Positions 48,482 to 59,960 of a stretch of 64,000 nt of DNA are shown here, one piece after another. The notes under the pieces were generated by a model, which was not told the origin of the DNA, did not search any database, and was given only the letters and a program-made list of their open reading frames with translations. The DNA comes from Berberis thunbergii (Eukaryota > Streptophyta > Magnoliopsida > Ranunculales > Berberidaceae), in contig QNQO01002086.1 of NCBI GenBank assembly GCA_003290165.1, positions 103,189-167,188 of the forward strand. The letters run 5' to 3'. The position numbers were made by a program, and so were the translations under genes. Position 1 is the stretch's first letter. Each line of letters begins with the position of its first letter.

Positions 48482-48835
48482 CTTGAACTAGGTTAGATGG
48501 CCACCACATGTAAGGAGAATCAACACAGAACTTTCTGAATAGGCCAGCCCATCCGTAACCAAGCATCTATTCTCCATCAAGAATCGACAAAAGACTAATT
48601 TCAAAATGAATACATAATTTGATCTATTCATCTAGTTAACATGGGTGAAAAATGAAGCTTCAGAGTTGCACTGAAATTCATAGTTTGAATCTCAACATTT
48701 ACATGCAGGGACATGTCTAAAGATGTAAGAATTTCGATGAGATCGTAATGGATCAATTTATCAAGTTCATGATAATCAGGCTGTCAGACGAACCTGCTCA
48801 ATTGGGCAATCATTCACTTCTTCATCTGTATACAA
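48482..48835 (-). pseudogene. Captured oligopeptide transporter (OPT) exons
   Basis: Minus strand, 48835-48781: YTDEEVNDCPIEQVRLTA, the N-terminal cytosolic segment of OPT proteins. 48566-48482: [20 protein letters not shown], then [11 protein letters not shown]. These are non-adjacent parts of the protein, so internal exons have been lost. The intron after the second block is homologous to the intron at 40058-40125, showing common origin with the OPT fragment outside CACTA-3. Confidence 0.85.
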
Positions 48836-49507
48836 AGATTAGAACTTCGGTTAAAATGACATTTACAAGAAATAGTTGAAGCAAGTTTGGCAACTGAAGT
48901 GACCTGACCTGAAATTTCAGCTTTCGGAATCATTGTATCTAGCTTCTCTACCATTCATCCTTCAAAGTTTTGGACTCAATGAAGCTATTTTGATGAGTAT
49001 GCAGTCATGTCTGATAGTAATGTTATCAAACCTGCATAAAAAAAATCATTTTCAGGCAAATAACCCTATCAACCTGCAAATCTGCATGAACTCAGCTCAA
49101 CCTGCAACCTGAAAGCGTCGTTTCAGCGTTGCAAGAAGTGTGCAAGTCATTCACAAACAATACCAGTATGGGTGACAAGTCATTCACAATTCTATAAACC
49201 TACAAGTTGGGAATAGTCGATGTTCTGCATTGAAATAAGCATGCAAGTTGCTGAGACACTTCACATTAAAATTATGACGTATTAGAATGATCTTCAAGCT
49301 GGATCGAGAGGATATATAGCATTGTCATATGAATATTCACAAACTCTGCAGGGTCCAGTTAATGGTGGAACAAAAGCATAAATGCATTCATTATATTCCT
49401 TTTCTTTGACAAAAGCATAAATGTATTCATTCATATTCATACTACGATATACTTCAGTATGAACTGATAACGTTGTTCACACATTTTGTTGATCACTTTT
49501 CTCAAAC

Positions 49508-49945
49508 CTGATTTAGTGTAGTGAGGCGACCTCGAAGACGCTTTGGTGCTATTTCAGCTACAAAAACAGGTACCGATTTATCCATTTACATATGTCATAA
49601 TGTTTAAAATCATAGATTTTCTCACCATTTTGTCTACAACTAATAGAAAAGATTAAAAAAGACTTGCCACATAGGAAAATACTCCCATTTCGTATCCTGT
49701 GGATAGTCTTCCAAAGTCAAGTGCTAGAGCTCCCTATGAAAAGGTTTAAACATGGAAATGTTGGAACATATTTGATGAGGAAAAGCTTATAAATTTTAGA
49801 AATGAAATACACATTCAGGTTAGTGTTGAATACAAAGGACTATAATTTTCCTTACCCCCTTTCGGCTTATGAAATCAGCTATTGGCCCACTTGTAATTGC
49901 ACCGATCATTGCACTTATTGTCAACATGGAGCCAAAGACAGAGTA
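49508..49945 (-). pseudogene. Captured ERD6-like sugar transporter exons
   Basis: Three minus-strand exons are in order: 49945-49853 (YSVFGSMLTISAMIGAITSG, then PIADFISRKG), 49734-49668 (ALALDFGRLSTGYEMGVFSY) and 49566-49508 (VAEIAPKRLRGRLTTLNQ). This is transmembrane helices 2-4 of a major-facilitator ERD6-like vacuolar sugar exporter, with the PESPR-type family motifs outside the piece. Splice signals are present. Confidence 0.85.
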
Positions 49946-50667
49946 CTGGGTAGGAAAGAAATGTCATTGTTAAGAAGTGTAGAATACATGACTAGAACTT
50001 GTTCCTCCACAAACATTATGGTCAACATATTTAAAACTATGTTTCAAATATAAACCACTATGATTAACAAATGCATCATCCCCAACTATTGGGATCAGTG
50101 ACAAAGATCCTCTTTGTTGCCCCTATCTTCAGGTATTCATAAAATTTAGTCGAGTCTTCTCATTAGTGTTAGTTCCATCCTTTATTGGCCCTGGATAATT
50201 CGGAAAGGAACATTTTTCATGTTCTTGGGCTAAATGGTGGGATTCCCATTTCTGAATAAGGTCAAAGAGAGATTTTAGTTCATATCATTACATGAAAAAC
50301 TTGGTAACAAGTATATTGTCAAAAGCAGGATTTCTTTACTGGAAGAACACATCCCCAAATCAAGAACTCTTTACAATCACTGAGTAAAAATACTGTAAAC
50401 AAACCTCTAATGATAGATTAAAATTCCCTTATAGCAGCTTGAGTAGGCGATGAATAACCCGCCTACAAAATCAATAACTAAGCTCAGAAAAGCAACACAA
50501 AACACCAAACATCAGCATTTGAAAACACTAGACTATGGAGGCAAAAGATCAGTTGAAGACTGGTCACTTACACAACTCTAAGAATTATATGACACAGTAC
50601 TGCAAGGTCAAACTGACAAGCAACATTAACATCCAATTTAAGTAACATAAAATTCATAGTTTTGTAC

Positions 50668-51165
50668 CTAGAGAACTTTTTTCCATAGAGGAGATCGATT
50701 CATACTCAGCAAATCCAAAGCAGAAACCCTGTTGATGTGCAGATAGTAACACAGAATAAATTCCATCATAGGGAAATGTAAGCCTGGAGAGAATATTATG
50801 GAGCTAAAGTAAATAATACCTTGTTACTTCTGACTTGTACACCATTTGGCTTGATATCCCCGAATTCATTGAACTCCTTCTCAACCTGTGCAACCGTTAC
50901 AGTAAGAGGCAAACTCTGGATATAGATTGAATGACCTTCAACTGTTTGAAATGTGAAACAACTTATTAGAATATAGTAAGTCAAAGAACTAGAAAAACAA
51001 AGTCGTATACAAATAAAAATTTATGAAAATGCCAACTGGATCCACACTTGAAATACCAATTAGCATACACATATAAAGGTAATATGGAAAGCAAACTACC
51101 TTCTTCTGGATGGGAGCTCTCAGAAGCATTGTTATTACTAGCATACACACTTGTTCCTCCTATTA
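50668..51165 (-). pseudogene. Captured G3BP-like (NTF2 plus RRM) protein exons
   Basis: Three minus-strand exons are in order: 51165-51098 (NNNASESSHPEE linker), 50946-50818 (EGHSIYIQSLPLTVTVAQVE, then FGDIKPNGVQVRSNK) and 50732-50668 (QGFCFGFAEYESISSM). The second and third are the first half of the RRM of plant G3BP-like stress-granule RNA-binding proteins, with RNP2 (IYIQSL) and RNP1 (CFGFAEYE). The NTF2 domain is not present. Confidence 0.82.
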
Positions 51166-51234
51166 CATAGTAATAGCATGTTTCACTTTACTTATAAGCA
51201 AAACTGTAAGAGAAACCGTGAGCCTCCAGAAAAA

Positions 51235-51735
51235 TGATTTCTCAGTCTCCTAGCAAGATTCCAATAGCTTGTATAGATTCAACTGCAACAGCTATGTTCA
51301 CATCCATAATAAGCTGCAAGCAAAAAGGTATACCTAAATTAATGAAGTTAGAAATTTCCAAAGCGGCTGATTTTGGAGGGAGGTTATGGAGACGGGATTA
51401 TCTATACACAAATTTAATGGATTTTAAATTTCCTAATCACGTCAACGGGTCTTAGTAGGAATTTTGATGAATCCATTCATATAGATATGTTGCTCATTAC
51501 TTATACATCGATATACAGTAAAACCCTACAGCTACTCTCTAAAATAAGAAGAATAAACAGAGACAAACAACAACAATAACATAACACAAAAAAGGTACCT
51601 TATGTGTGACATAGGGTCTAAACTAAATGAGAAAAGTTCATACCTTCTTAAGAATTCGACCAACTTCACTAAATCACCAGGAGCTATTCTTTTTGTTGAA
51701 GCGAGCTTTGTAAGCTCTGACACAGCTGAAAATTG
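51235..51735 (-). pseudogene. Exon-like blocks of unrecognised genes
   Basis: 51735-51643 reads FSAVSELTKLASTKRIAPGD, then LVKLVEFLRR, open and with splice-like borders. 51315-51240 reads LIMDVNIAVAVESIQAIGIL, which looks like a HEAT-repeat helix pair (perhaps from a TOG-domain protein). I cannot name either donor with confidence. Both are on the minus strand like the rest of the cargo. Confidence 0.4.
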
Positions 51736-51749
51736 AAACACTTGAATAT

Positions 51750-52933
51750 ACCTTTATTAAGGTCAGAGCTGAAAGCTTTAGGCCAGTCATATCCAGAACC
51801 TTCACACAAGTGCCAATATGCCGCCCATATTTTTTGGTTGCATTAGGCTGAAGAAGCAGATATTAGTTAAGACATTATACTCACCAAGAGTATGCACTTG
51901 TAGACATTATACTCACCAAAACAACGCGATCTCTGTATTCATTAATTTGGATGTGTGACTGGACATAATAGTGTACCTAGAAAGGAAATCATACCAACAA
52001 ATCTAAGGCTCACTTCTCAAATTAGGTGGAGATCTACATGAAGGAACATGTTAAGACACTAATTATTACCGAAGCTTTGTCGAATGTGCTTTGTCCCACA
52101 CCAATAGCAAATACGGGAAGACCCTGTCAAAAAAAAGAAAAGAAAAACTTAATTTTAGGAGCATTTGCCTATTCCTTTCCATTGAAACACAATAAGAATG
52201 ATTTAGCAGGAGTATGAGAGTAAAGTAGAAGCCTAGATGAAATATAACCGCTAAAAGCTAAACCAAAAGGCTTCAAACAGAATATACAGACAGACATGTA
52301 TTTCAAATTGCTCTAGTTAACATATAGAGCCACATATATCTAAGACTGCTATGCTCGAGAAGAATAACAAACCCAAATGATTCTTTTTGTTTAACTATGA
52401 GATATTTTAATCTCTGATCCAATTTTGAGTTCCAAATCCTATTTTTAGCTAAGTATATGCAAAATCAAATTAAAAATTAACTTCTTGATAAATATTTATG
52501 TTGATGCAAAGCTACTGACACATTGGGATACATACTTCCATTGATGCCAAAGTTATTTGCCTAGACATGATAAGATAATGGGAAACACGTGTACTAGAAG
52601 AATGAAAAATCGAGAAAAAAGTCATCTTCATCTAGAAGAATGATTTAAAATTGCTATCTAATGAATGATATCTAAAAGAAAAGAGAAGGAAACAGTCAAA
52701 CAAATAAGCTTTAAAAGGAACATAAAGCAATTGCTATCTTAGATAGTCATCTAAGATTCTAAGTCTGCTACAAATGCAATAAAATAAATAGGCTGGACGA
52801 AGCAGAAATATGCCAAATAACCCCTAAAAGTACAAACATGAGGATGAGAGCTGACCTGTTTTGAGTAACCCGATAATCCTATTAGTTGTGAATCACGCAC
52901 AGCTCTGTAGAAATCAGGGGGAACTATGGGTTT
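51750..52933 (-). pseudogene. Captured SEC14-like lipid-transfer protein exons
   Basis: Minus-strand exons in order: 52933-52856 (KPIVPPDFYRAVRDSQLIGL), about 52124-52070 (GLPVFAIGVGQSTFDKAS), about 51974-51915 (VHYYVQSHIQINEYRDRVVL) and about 51852-51752 (NATKKYGRHIGTCVKVLDMT, then GLKLSAL). This is the first half of the CRAL-TRIO lipid-binding domain of plant SEC14/SFH-type phosphatidylinositol transfer proteins. Most splice sites look usable. It is the cargo nearest the promoter end apart from an unassigned leader. Confidence 0.85.
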
Positions 52934-52934
52934 C

Positions 52935-53860
52935 TGTATAAAAAGAGTAGTAATATTAGATGATGCCGATTACTTGATCCCTTATCTGCTAGCGTTGAAC
53001 AACCAAACTTTTATTGAACATAAACCATAGCAAATAAAAAAGATGGTTTAGACTTGGGGAAGGAAGAACAGCATGCTTATGCATCTGTTCAATGGTTAGT
53101 CTGAAATAGTTTATTCTAAGAAACAAGCATATTTTTTATATCTTCTTGAGCGTATTTTTTCTATTAGAAGGTTTCCTCGAAAATGCTCACCGACAATATA
53201 TTGTCAATATCGTTTTGTATCCTCCAATTCAAGCAATCCATTTATACGTATCGGATGGATGCAGAACAGAAGCAGCGCGGTTGTGAAATGGAAGGTGTTT
53301 CAGGGAGGGAGACAAATCTTGTGAGTTTGGGTACGGGCATCAAACTATACATGTTAAGATTACTAACACACAATCAATGAAAAGCATATCTACAAAATTC
53401 AAACAAATATAAACACCATGTCAAAAAACACAAAATTTAAACCCTAAATCAAATGGGTACATTGAATTCCAACTCACCTTAGCTTGAAAACAAGTTGAAT
53501 GAAAAGTTGGTCTCAACTTTCGTCCCCAAACGCTTAGATCTGAAATTAGGATAGCTTTCAAGTTTGATTTCACCAAAACAGAACACCATGATCAAAAAAT
53601 CTCATTAAACAATGAACAAGTTTCGAAATTTCGACTTACCCAGAGTTTGAAAACAAGAACAAGCCCTAGATCTGACAATTCACAAAACCATCTGTGTCAA
53701 ATTTTGCCTAAATTATCAAAAACCTACTTTGTTGTTCAGAACTACTCGACTGTTCGGTCACTTGAGATCTCGTATGATATAAGAGTTTTCGAGAAGAGAT
53801 AGAGAAAGACGAACCTTATTCGCTGACAGTGAGAGAGAGACCTCTGCAGAGTTTGAAGCA
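52935..53860 (-). other. CACTA-3 leader-like region
   Basis: Between the subterminal repeats and the first cargo exon. AT-rich, with possible leader exons near 53250-53330 and 53480-53530. No protein recognised. Confidence 0.4.
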
Positions 53861-53864
53861 TATA

Positions 53865-53925
53865 ATTTTTTTCGCCAAATTTAAAGCTCGAAAATTTTGG
53901 AGCCAGAGCGCGAAACTCTCTCCAC
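53865..53925 (-). promoter_or_regulatory. E2F-type motifs at promoter end of CACTA-3
   Basis: On the minus strand TTTCGCGC (53915-53908) and TTTGGCGA (53879-53872) lie just inside the subterminal repeats. The cluster at 1609-1675 in CACTA-1 has the same position and the same two motif types. Function is inferred from the motif only. Confidence 0.45.
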
Positions 53926-53934
53926 ACATACGCA

Positions 53935-54248
53935 CGTGGAAAACACATGTATTTAGCCATGGTTTTAAACCGATGGCAGTTCAAAACACGTTTGTGCCCA
54001 CGGTTTTAGCCCGTTGGCCATTATAGCCACGGTTTTTAGCCGTGGCAAATGAACCCACGGTTTTAAACCGTGGCCATGGGGTGGTGATTATTGCAACGGT
54101 TTTAAGCCGTTGGCAGTTCAAAACACGTTTGTGCCCACGGTTTTAGCCCGTTGGCCATTATAGCCACGGTTATTAGCCGTGGCAAATGAACCCACGGCTA
54201 AGAACCGTGGGCATCTACGTGTAGCTAAAACAGCCTTTTGGTGTAGTG
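53935..54248. repeat. CACTA-3 5' subterminal and terminal repeats
   Basis: Units of CCACGGTTTTAAACCGTGG with an internal duplication: GCAGTTCAAAACACGTTTGT occurs at about 53977 and 54113. Ends with CCTTTTGGTGTAGTG. Confidence 0.9.
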
Positions 54249-54251
54249 ATA

Positions 54252-55640
54252 TATGCTAGTAACATAGGCTTTGGAAAGCAAAATTGAAAAGAAAAATGAT
54301 GTTGAAAACTTTTACTGTTTTTACTGTTCATTTGGTTAAATTATTGTCTCTTATTTGAGAAATCGCTTTGGTTTGCCTGTCACTTATTTCATCGAGTTCC
54401 CTATTGTCTCACTCTCATTCCACTTCACACAACAGCAACTACTACTACTATTCTTCCTCCACTTTGATTTTGGTATGTATGTAAAAACCTTCTCATTATC
54501 AACTGGTTTCTGATTCTTTGCTTGATTTCTAACTCTCTCTTCTTTAACTTATCTCTGTAATCTGTAATCTATCAGCTTTTTCCATCTTTAGTGGGTTTGT
54601 ACACATTGACAACTCCAACATGTTCCCATATTCGTCATACATATTACTTCACTGAAATTTTATTGTTTTTTGCATCTTCAGCACTTTTTTTTCCGTTGTT
54701 TGCGATTGTTCATCTGCTTTAGCTTCAATGTGGTTTCGTTATTCAGTTCATGTAGGTTTTGAACTTGATAGAGTTGATATATTGAGATGGGTTTTTGGTT
54801 TATCTTTTTATATTCTATTTTGATGATTTTTACACTCTGTGGGATTTGGCACTTGTAATGAATTGAACAGGTGATCCTTGTTTCTTTTTCAGCTCAAGTG
54901 GTTGTTTCATACTGGGGAGATGGTGTTCTCATTGATTGGAAGCTGGGAGGTTGTCTGATTACCAAGATTCAGAGAATGGTAAATTTTCCAAAGAGTTGCC
55001 AGTGTTTTCATCATTTTCATCTTCAGCTTTGGTTTATTAGCAATCTTTATAGATCATGTTTGTCTGTCATTGAGTACTGACTAATTTTTATACTGCAGGG
55101 CTCTGAAGGCCTGAGCCAGTACGGGCAGCAGTATGTTGGACAGGAGAATGCGCATACATTGCTTGTTTTTGGGGTGCAAAGTGTGTCGTTGTATCAACCA
55201 TCACTGGTGCCATATACAACAACTACCAGGTGCTGCATTCTCATCATTTTCAGTATATTGAACAAGCAACTACCGAAAGAAATGGGGCATGTTCCTAAGG
55301 GAATCAATGTATTTCTTACATTATAACTAGGTGGATTTGTATTGTTGGAAAAAACATAGAGAAATTCTATTGTTTTAGATGCAAGCAAAACATGATATAA
55401 CAAGGTTTCATTTGTTCAGGTTAATCCTGTTATTGTACATTAGTGCTATTTGTTTACATGTTTTTGTTTGGCGTCAAAACTTGACAAGTTCCTTTTTACG
55501 GTTGATTTTGTATTTATCTAGCATATAGTTTGTGGAATCTTATTCGTGCCGGAGGCATGACACAAACCTTAGTAAGGACTGATTTTGCAGGTGCCACAGC
55601 TGTGATTTTGCTGCAGCAGCAAAAAAAATATATAAATTTT
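54252..55640 (+). other. Exon-like blocks of an unrecognised gene
   Basis: A leader-like block (54390-54475, donor TTTTG|GTATGT) is followed by 54893-54978 (QVVVSYWGDGVLIDWKLGGC) and 55099-55232 (GSEGLSQYGQQYVGQENAHT, then LLVFGVQ), with AG/GT borders. I cannot assign a family. It lies between CACTA-3 and a family 1 right end, so it is probably cargo of the outer element. Confidence 0.4.
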
Positions 55641-55649
55641 TTTTCGATT

Positions 55650-56191
55650 ATATTAATTTGCAACGGTTTGAAACCGTTTCAACAAACCAGATTTTTTTTT
55701 TATTTTGTTTTAGTTGCCAATGGCTAACAACCGTGGTTGCATTTTGCCACGGCTAGAAACCGTGGGCTTTCTTCATCAGTTGCCACGGCTTAAAACCGTG
55801 GCCATGAATTGACACGGCTAAACACCGTTGCTATGATGTTTGCCACGGTTTATTTCTCACTGTTTAGCCACGGCTTAAAACCGTTGCTACCTTGTTAGCC
55901 ACGGTTTAAAACCGTTGCTATTATCCATAATTTCTCACGGCTTAAAACCGTGGCTATTGTTGCCACGGTTCAAAACCGTTGCTATTTTTCTTGCAACGGT
56001 TTAAAACCATGGCTAAATGCTAAAAATCATCACCCCTACTCAAGCATAAAACCGTTGCTACAATGTTTTGCAATGGTTTATAACCGTTAAAAGGAATTTC
56101 GCGACGCCCTTGTAGCCCACGGCTCTTAGCCGTGACAATGGGTTATCCCCACGGTTTAGAACCGTTGTTAATGGGGATTTTTGGTGTAGTG
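55650..56191. repeat. Family 1 CACTA right subterminal region and terminus
   Basis: More than a dozen units of CCACGGTTTAAAACCGTTGC are followed by the diagnostic end block (GCGACGCCC...AGCCCACGGC) and GGGGATTTTTGGTGTAGTG. The next triplet is TGT, and no left end in the window is preceded by TGT. Confidence 0.88.
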
Positions 56192-57591
56192 TGTGGGCGT
56201 TAAAAGATGAAACTTTATAACTTATAAAAGTGGTTTCTTTATAACTTATAACTTATTGAGCATCAGTTAAGGGTTAGTTCATGATTTTATTATTCATTTT
56301 GAAGCATGAAATCCTCTTATGAGTTATAACAGCATGGTCCTCTTTCTTGCAGTTCAAGCCTTGAGTAGTTCAATCCGGCACCTCCAGCTAACTTTAGACT
56401 GAGGGAATAACACATGTCAGGAAGTTCATTGAAAGGTAAGCTCTGCTAGTTTTATTGTATCAGTCCAGTTTTTTTTAATAAAAAACTTGGTTGGTTTCTT
56501 AATAACAGACCCAATAAGATGAGAGCAAATGTTCATCATTTATTTTTATTTATTTATGTTGCCACTAGGCTTCTGCAACTCTACAGTCATACCTGGATCT
56601 TTTATTCTCTCATAACTAGGGCCTTTTTGTGCATTTTAGGCTGCTGTTATTAGATTGGACAATGGCCACCATATGAAATGAAAATTTCTTTGGTGCAGAT
56701 TATGTTCTTTGAGCCACCACATTCGCCTCAATGCCTTTGTGGCAGCAGATCTTGTTCCCACACTAGAATCAAAATGGGGCTACTATGGATGCAATTGGTC
56801 ATGTGACATGGATTCCAGTACAGGTATAATCATTTCTTTCATTGCTTGTCTAATGCTTCATATGAGCTCCTACCTCAATGTAGAATTCTTCATCTTGGGT
56901 GCATTTCTTGTTTTGCTTCTCCAGGTTTTAATGGCAACCTTAAATTTTGGTTTGCTCACAACTTCTTTGACTTATTTTATTTCATTTTGGGGAAACTAGC
57001 TGGAAGATTTAGAAAGAAAGAAAGTAACTTGTTGAGGGAGGCCATTGTCTTGAGATAACTTGTTGAGGAAGGGGGGGCAATGAGGTAAGAGGCCCACATG
57101 GGTGTTGGTAGGAAAGAATATCATGTAATATTATGAGGATTTCAACGTTGAGAACCAAATTTAAGATGCATAGTGTTTCTTAGGTTTGATGAGCCAATAA
57201 TGAACATTATTGGTTTGGTTAGTGTCCTAGCATTGTGGATTGCACCGAGCGTTGCTGAACATAATACTTTTTAGCCATTGGCAGCATCTTCTGGAGCATT
57301 CTAGTTAATGTTTATGTTTTCATCTCCTAGTTTCTCTATCTCTAATGTCTCATTACTACTACACAGAACCCCGCCCTTCCCTAGTCAGTTAACTGGACTC
57401 GAGCACTCTTGTGTTCTGCAAAATTGTCTTTGCTCAATTGGTACCCAATTTATATAAAATACTTATATAGTGCAATATCAAGAAGTGGAAAATCATTTCA
57501 ATTTATATAAAATACTTATATAGAGCAGCATACCAGCATGCCAAGGTGATGCAACTCAGAGGAATTTTGTTTATCATCATTTTTGTCCCAG
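56192..57591 (+). other. Interval with one unassigned exon
   Basis: 56705-56822 reads CSLSHHIRLNAFVAADLVPT, then LESKWGYYGCNW, open with splice-like borders (GCAG before, CAG|GTATAA after). I do not recognise it. The rest is AT-rich, with a duplicated 'ATTTATATAAAATACTTATATAG' string near 57446 and 57498. Confidence 0.4.
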
Positions 57592-57888
57592 ACAGAAGAA
57601 TATCTTCATAAGCTAGGCGGGAAGATAACAGCTACGAAGAATCAGCAAGAGGTGGTGGAGGCAGCAAATGTTGCTGCTGCTACTGCACGATCACAGGCAT
57701 GTTTGATTTATTATTACTGTTGTTTCATTTAATTAAACCTTTTCATTTCTATAATTTAACATTTTTATTTCCGTGACAGGTCTTTCGGAAGAAGTCAAGT
57801 CAGCTGCGACTTGTGCTAGATAGGAAGTGATGATAAGGAACCGGTTCTCTGAAATGAACATTCCATATGATAGTTCATCCGTGAACAA
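57592..57888 (+). pseudogene. BRM: Captured BRAHMA-type SWI/SNF ATPase exons (upstream of those in CACTA-3)
   Basis: Exon 57592-57696 reads TEEYLHKLGGKITATKNQQE, then VVEAANVAAATARSQ. Exon 57780-57888 reads GLSEEVKSAATCAR*EVMIR, then NRFSEMNIPYDSSSVN. One stop lies in exon 2, and the first intron would start with GC rather than GT. This is the region just before the ATPase of plant BRM. The exon ends with GTGAACAA, and the BRM exon in CACTA-3 begins ATATTAT. Both the split codon and the protein sequence are continuous between them. Confidence 0.85.
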
Positions 57889-58679
57889 GTAAGTCTGCAA
57901 TGATTATGATAAAAAATTATTGAATTACCTGAGAAAAAGTTGCAGAAGGATTTTTTGTTTGGTAACAGATTTTATTTTGCATCATGTTGGACACCATTTG
58001 CAAACCATGTGCCATATAAAATACACCCCCTTCCAAAGGTCATTGCCTTCCAATAAATGAACACCGTGATTATATGAAGATTGTTGCTTTCCAAATATTA
58101 AAATTGCAGGCCCTAGAGCTGAAGAGGATGCAAACACCATTATATGAAGATTATTATAACACTTTGAATGGTTCAGGCTCTGCAGCAGAAGAACAACTCT
58201 TACCTCAAATGGAGCTGATTTGCTAGGTACTCTTTATAACTACATTAACTGTCAGTATGTACATAGAATTGATTAACTGATTTGTTTATTTTCGATTTCT
58301 TATTATTGCATCTCTTTTTGATTCAACTAATGATGCATTGCTGAATGATAATGCAGAAGAATGCCTTCGACATCTCATCTATGAGACAGCAGCTAATAGA
58401 TGTATTGCATGGGTGCTTTCAAGCTTTCTCTTCGGGCAAGTCCATGAGAATAAATGTATTGCATATTCTTTGACCATTTGATGTAATTGTATAATCTGGT
58501 CAACTGGCAAATGACAAAATGTGCACAGCATGAAACAAAGTTTGGCACATTTGATGTAATTGTATAATCTTATTAATTACATTACTTTGCCTTTATTCGT
58601 TTAAGTTTGGCACATTTAAATTTTTATTTTCTAGAAATAAAACATATAAGATGTAATAAAAAGTCATTTGATAGCAAAA
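57889..58679 (+). other. Interval with unassigned exon-like blocks
   Basis: About 58112-58225 reads ALELKRMQTPLYEDYYNTLN, then GSGSAAEEQLLPQ. About 58358-58450 reads ECLRHLIYETAANRCIAWVL. They look like coding exons of unknown genes on the + strand. No family assigned. Confidence 0.35.
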
Positions 58680-58960
58680 AAAAATTGCCATGGCTTAAAA
58701 CCGTGGCTAACTATTGCAACGGCTCAGAGCCGTGGCCATGACTTGCCACGGTTTATAACTGTGGCTAGGGCATGCCACGGCTTAAAACCGTGGCTAAAAC
58801 CTTTGCAACGGCTTATAACCGTGGCTAACATATATTTTGCCACGGTTTTTAGCCGTTACTGAGGATTTAGCGACGCCCCTATAGCCCACGGTTCTAAGCC
58901 GTGCCAATGGGTTACCCCCACGATTTAAAATCATTGCTAATGGCCATTTTTTGTGTAGTG
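58680..58960. repeat. Family 1 CACTA right subterminal region and terminus
   Basis: Nearly the same series of units as 10999-11306, ending TTTTTTGTGTAGTG (one substitution in the terminus). The flank is AGA, with no matching left end in the window. It is the second + strand right end within 3 kb, so one element probably lies nested in or next to another. Confidence 0.88.
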
Positions 58961-59230
58961 AGACAACAACGCCTTATGATTATGTGGATACAAGTGCAGG
59001 TAGTTGGGGTATAAGGAAGCAGTATATCTCACCACAAGCTACTGCATGCATGAGGATATATTTACTCCCGTGTTCCTATCTCATTTTATCTCTACATAAT
59101 GTTTAACTTTTTCAGAAGAAGCTGTAACTTGGATTTATTTATTTACTTATTATTATTATTATTATTTTCAAAAGACTGCATTGCTTGGAGAACCAAAATC
59201 CATTTCGCCGACCCTGAAAATATAAGGATC
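58961..59230. other. Spacer between CACTA elements
   Basis: 270 bp. It starts with a possible coding stretch (TTPYDYVDTSAGSWGIRKQY) of unknown origin, then an ATT microsatellite at 59146-59166. Confidence 0.4.
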
Positions 59231-59960
59231 CACTACAAAAAAAAGGCTTTTAGGACGTAGTCAAAATTGTCGCTATAGACAACATTTCGTCGCCATAAAT
59301 ATTGGGCGACAAAATATTCGTAGCGCAAAGGTTGTCACCACAGCTCTGTCTCGCAAGCCTTTGCGCGATGAAAAAAAATCTTCGTCGCTACAAAAGCCTT
59401 TTTGCGCGACGACACCACTGCTCTGTCTTGCAAGTCTTTGCGCGACGAAAATAATCTTCGTCGCTACACATTCCTTTTAGCGCGACAACACCACAGCTTT
59501 GTCTCGCAAGTCTTTGCGCGACGCAAATAACGCTTCGTCGCTACACAATCCTTTTTGCGCGACGACACTCTCGCAAGTCTTTGCGTGACGAAAATAAATC
59601 TTCGTCGCTACGAAATCTTTTTGCGCGACGACACCAAAAATCGTTGCAAAAGGTGCGTCGCCTGATACTGTTTTGTGCGACGCTAATTTCGTCACAAGAA
59701 ATAGAATTGTTCTTCGTGCAAAATATACTTATGCGACGATCCCTTTTGTTGCATTAAACTTTGTCAGCATAACTCAATCGTGACGATCCCTTTCGTCGCA
59801 TTAGACTTTGTCGGCTTAACTCAATGGTGACGAACCTTTCATCGCACAAGATATTCTTTACGCGACAACAATATTCATCACTCTAATGTTGTCACACAGG
59901 TTACGTCGATCCAAACACGCTTGATCTATTTTTATGCGACGAAAATTTTGTCGCTTAAAG
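59231..59960. repeat. CACTA-4 subterminal repeats
   Basis: Motifs GCGACGA/TCGTCGC recur densely. A unit of about 110 bp (TTTTGCGCGACGACACC...CTCGCAAGTCTTTGCGCGACG...CTTCGTCGCTAC) is repeated about four times between 59330 and 59640. Self-complementary, as in the other two families, but with a different core. Confidence 0.88.

Larger units (their letters stand above)
44300..54248 (-). mobile_element. CACTA-3: family 1 gene-capturing CACTA transposon (9,949 bp), inverted
   Basis: Ends are CACTAGACCAAAAATGG at 44300 (one substitution in the terminus) and ...GCCTTTTGGTGTAGTG at 54248, with the duplication ATA at 44297-44299 and 54249-54251. Subterminal repeats are of the CCACGGTTTTAAACCGTGG type. 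The left end corresponds to the right end of CACTA-1, so the element is inverted. At least nine host-gene fragments all lie on the minus strand, in order from 54248: SEC14-like, G3BP-like, ERD6-like, OPT, BRM, PP2C, phosphomevalonate kinase, RH7 and GSTL tail. No transposase. Confidence 0.92.
29238..56191 (+). mobile_element. Putative formerly autonomous family 1 CACTA element, interrupted by CACTA-3
   Basis: Between a family 1 left end (29238) and a family 1 right end (GGTGTAGTG, 56191) lie a TNP2-type transposase, a second En/Spm-type protein and several captured fragments, all on the + strand. CACTA-3 (44300-54248) is nested inside it. The flanking triplets are CAT and TGT, so the pairing of ends is not proved. 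The right end at 58960 (flank AGA) is an alternative partner. Without CACTA-3 the element would be about 17 kb, a reasonable size for an autonomous CACTA element. Confidence 0.4.

Noticed and set aside
52250..52275. CTAAACCAAAAGGC as a decayed family 1 left end
   Set aside because: No subterminal units follow and it lies in the interior of CACTA-3; chance similarity.
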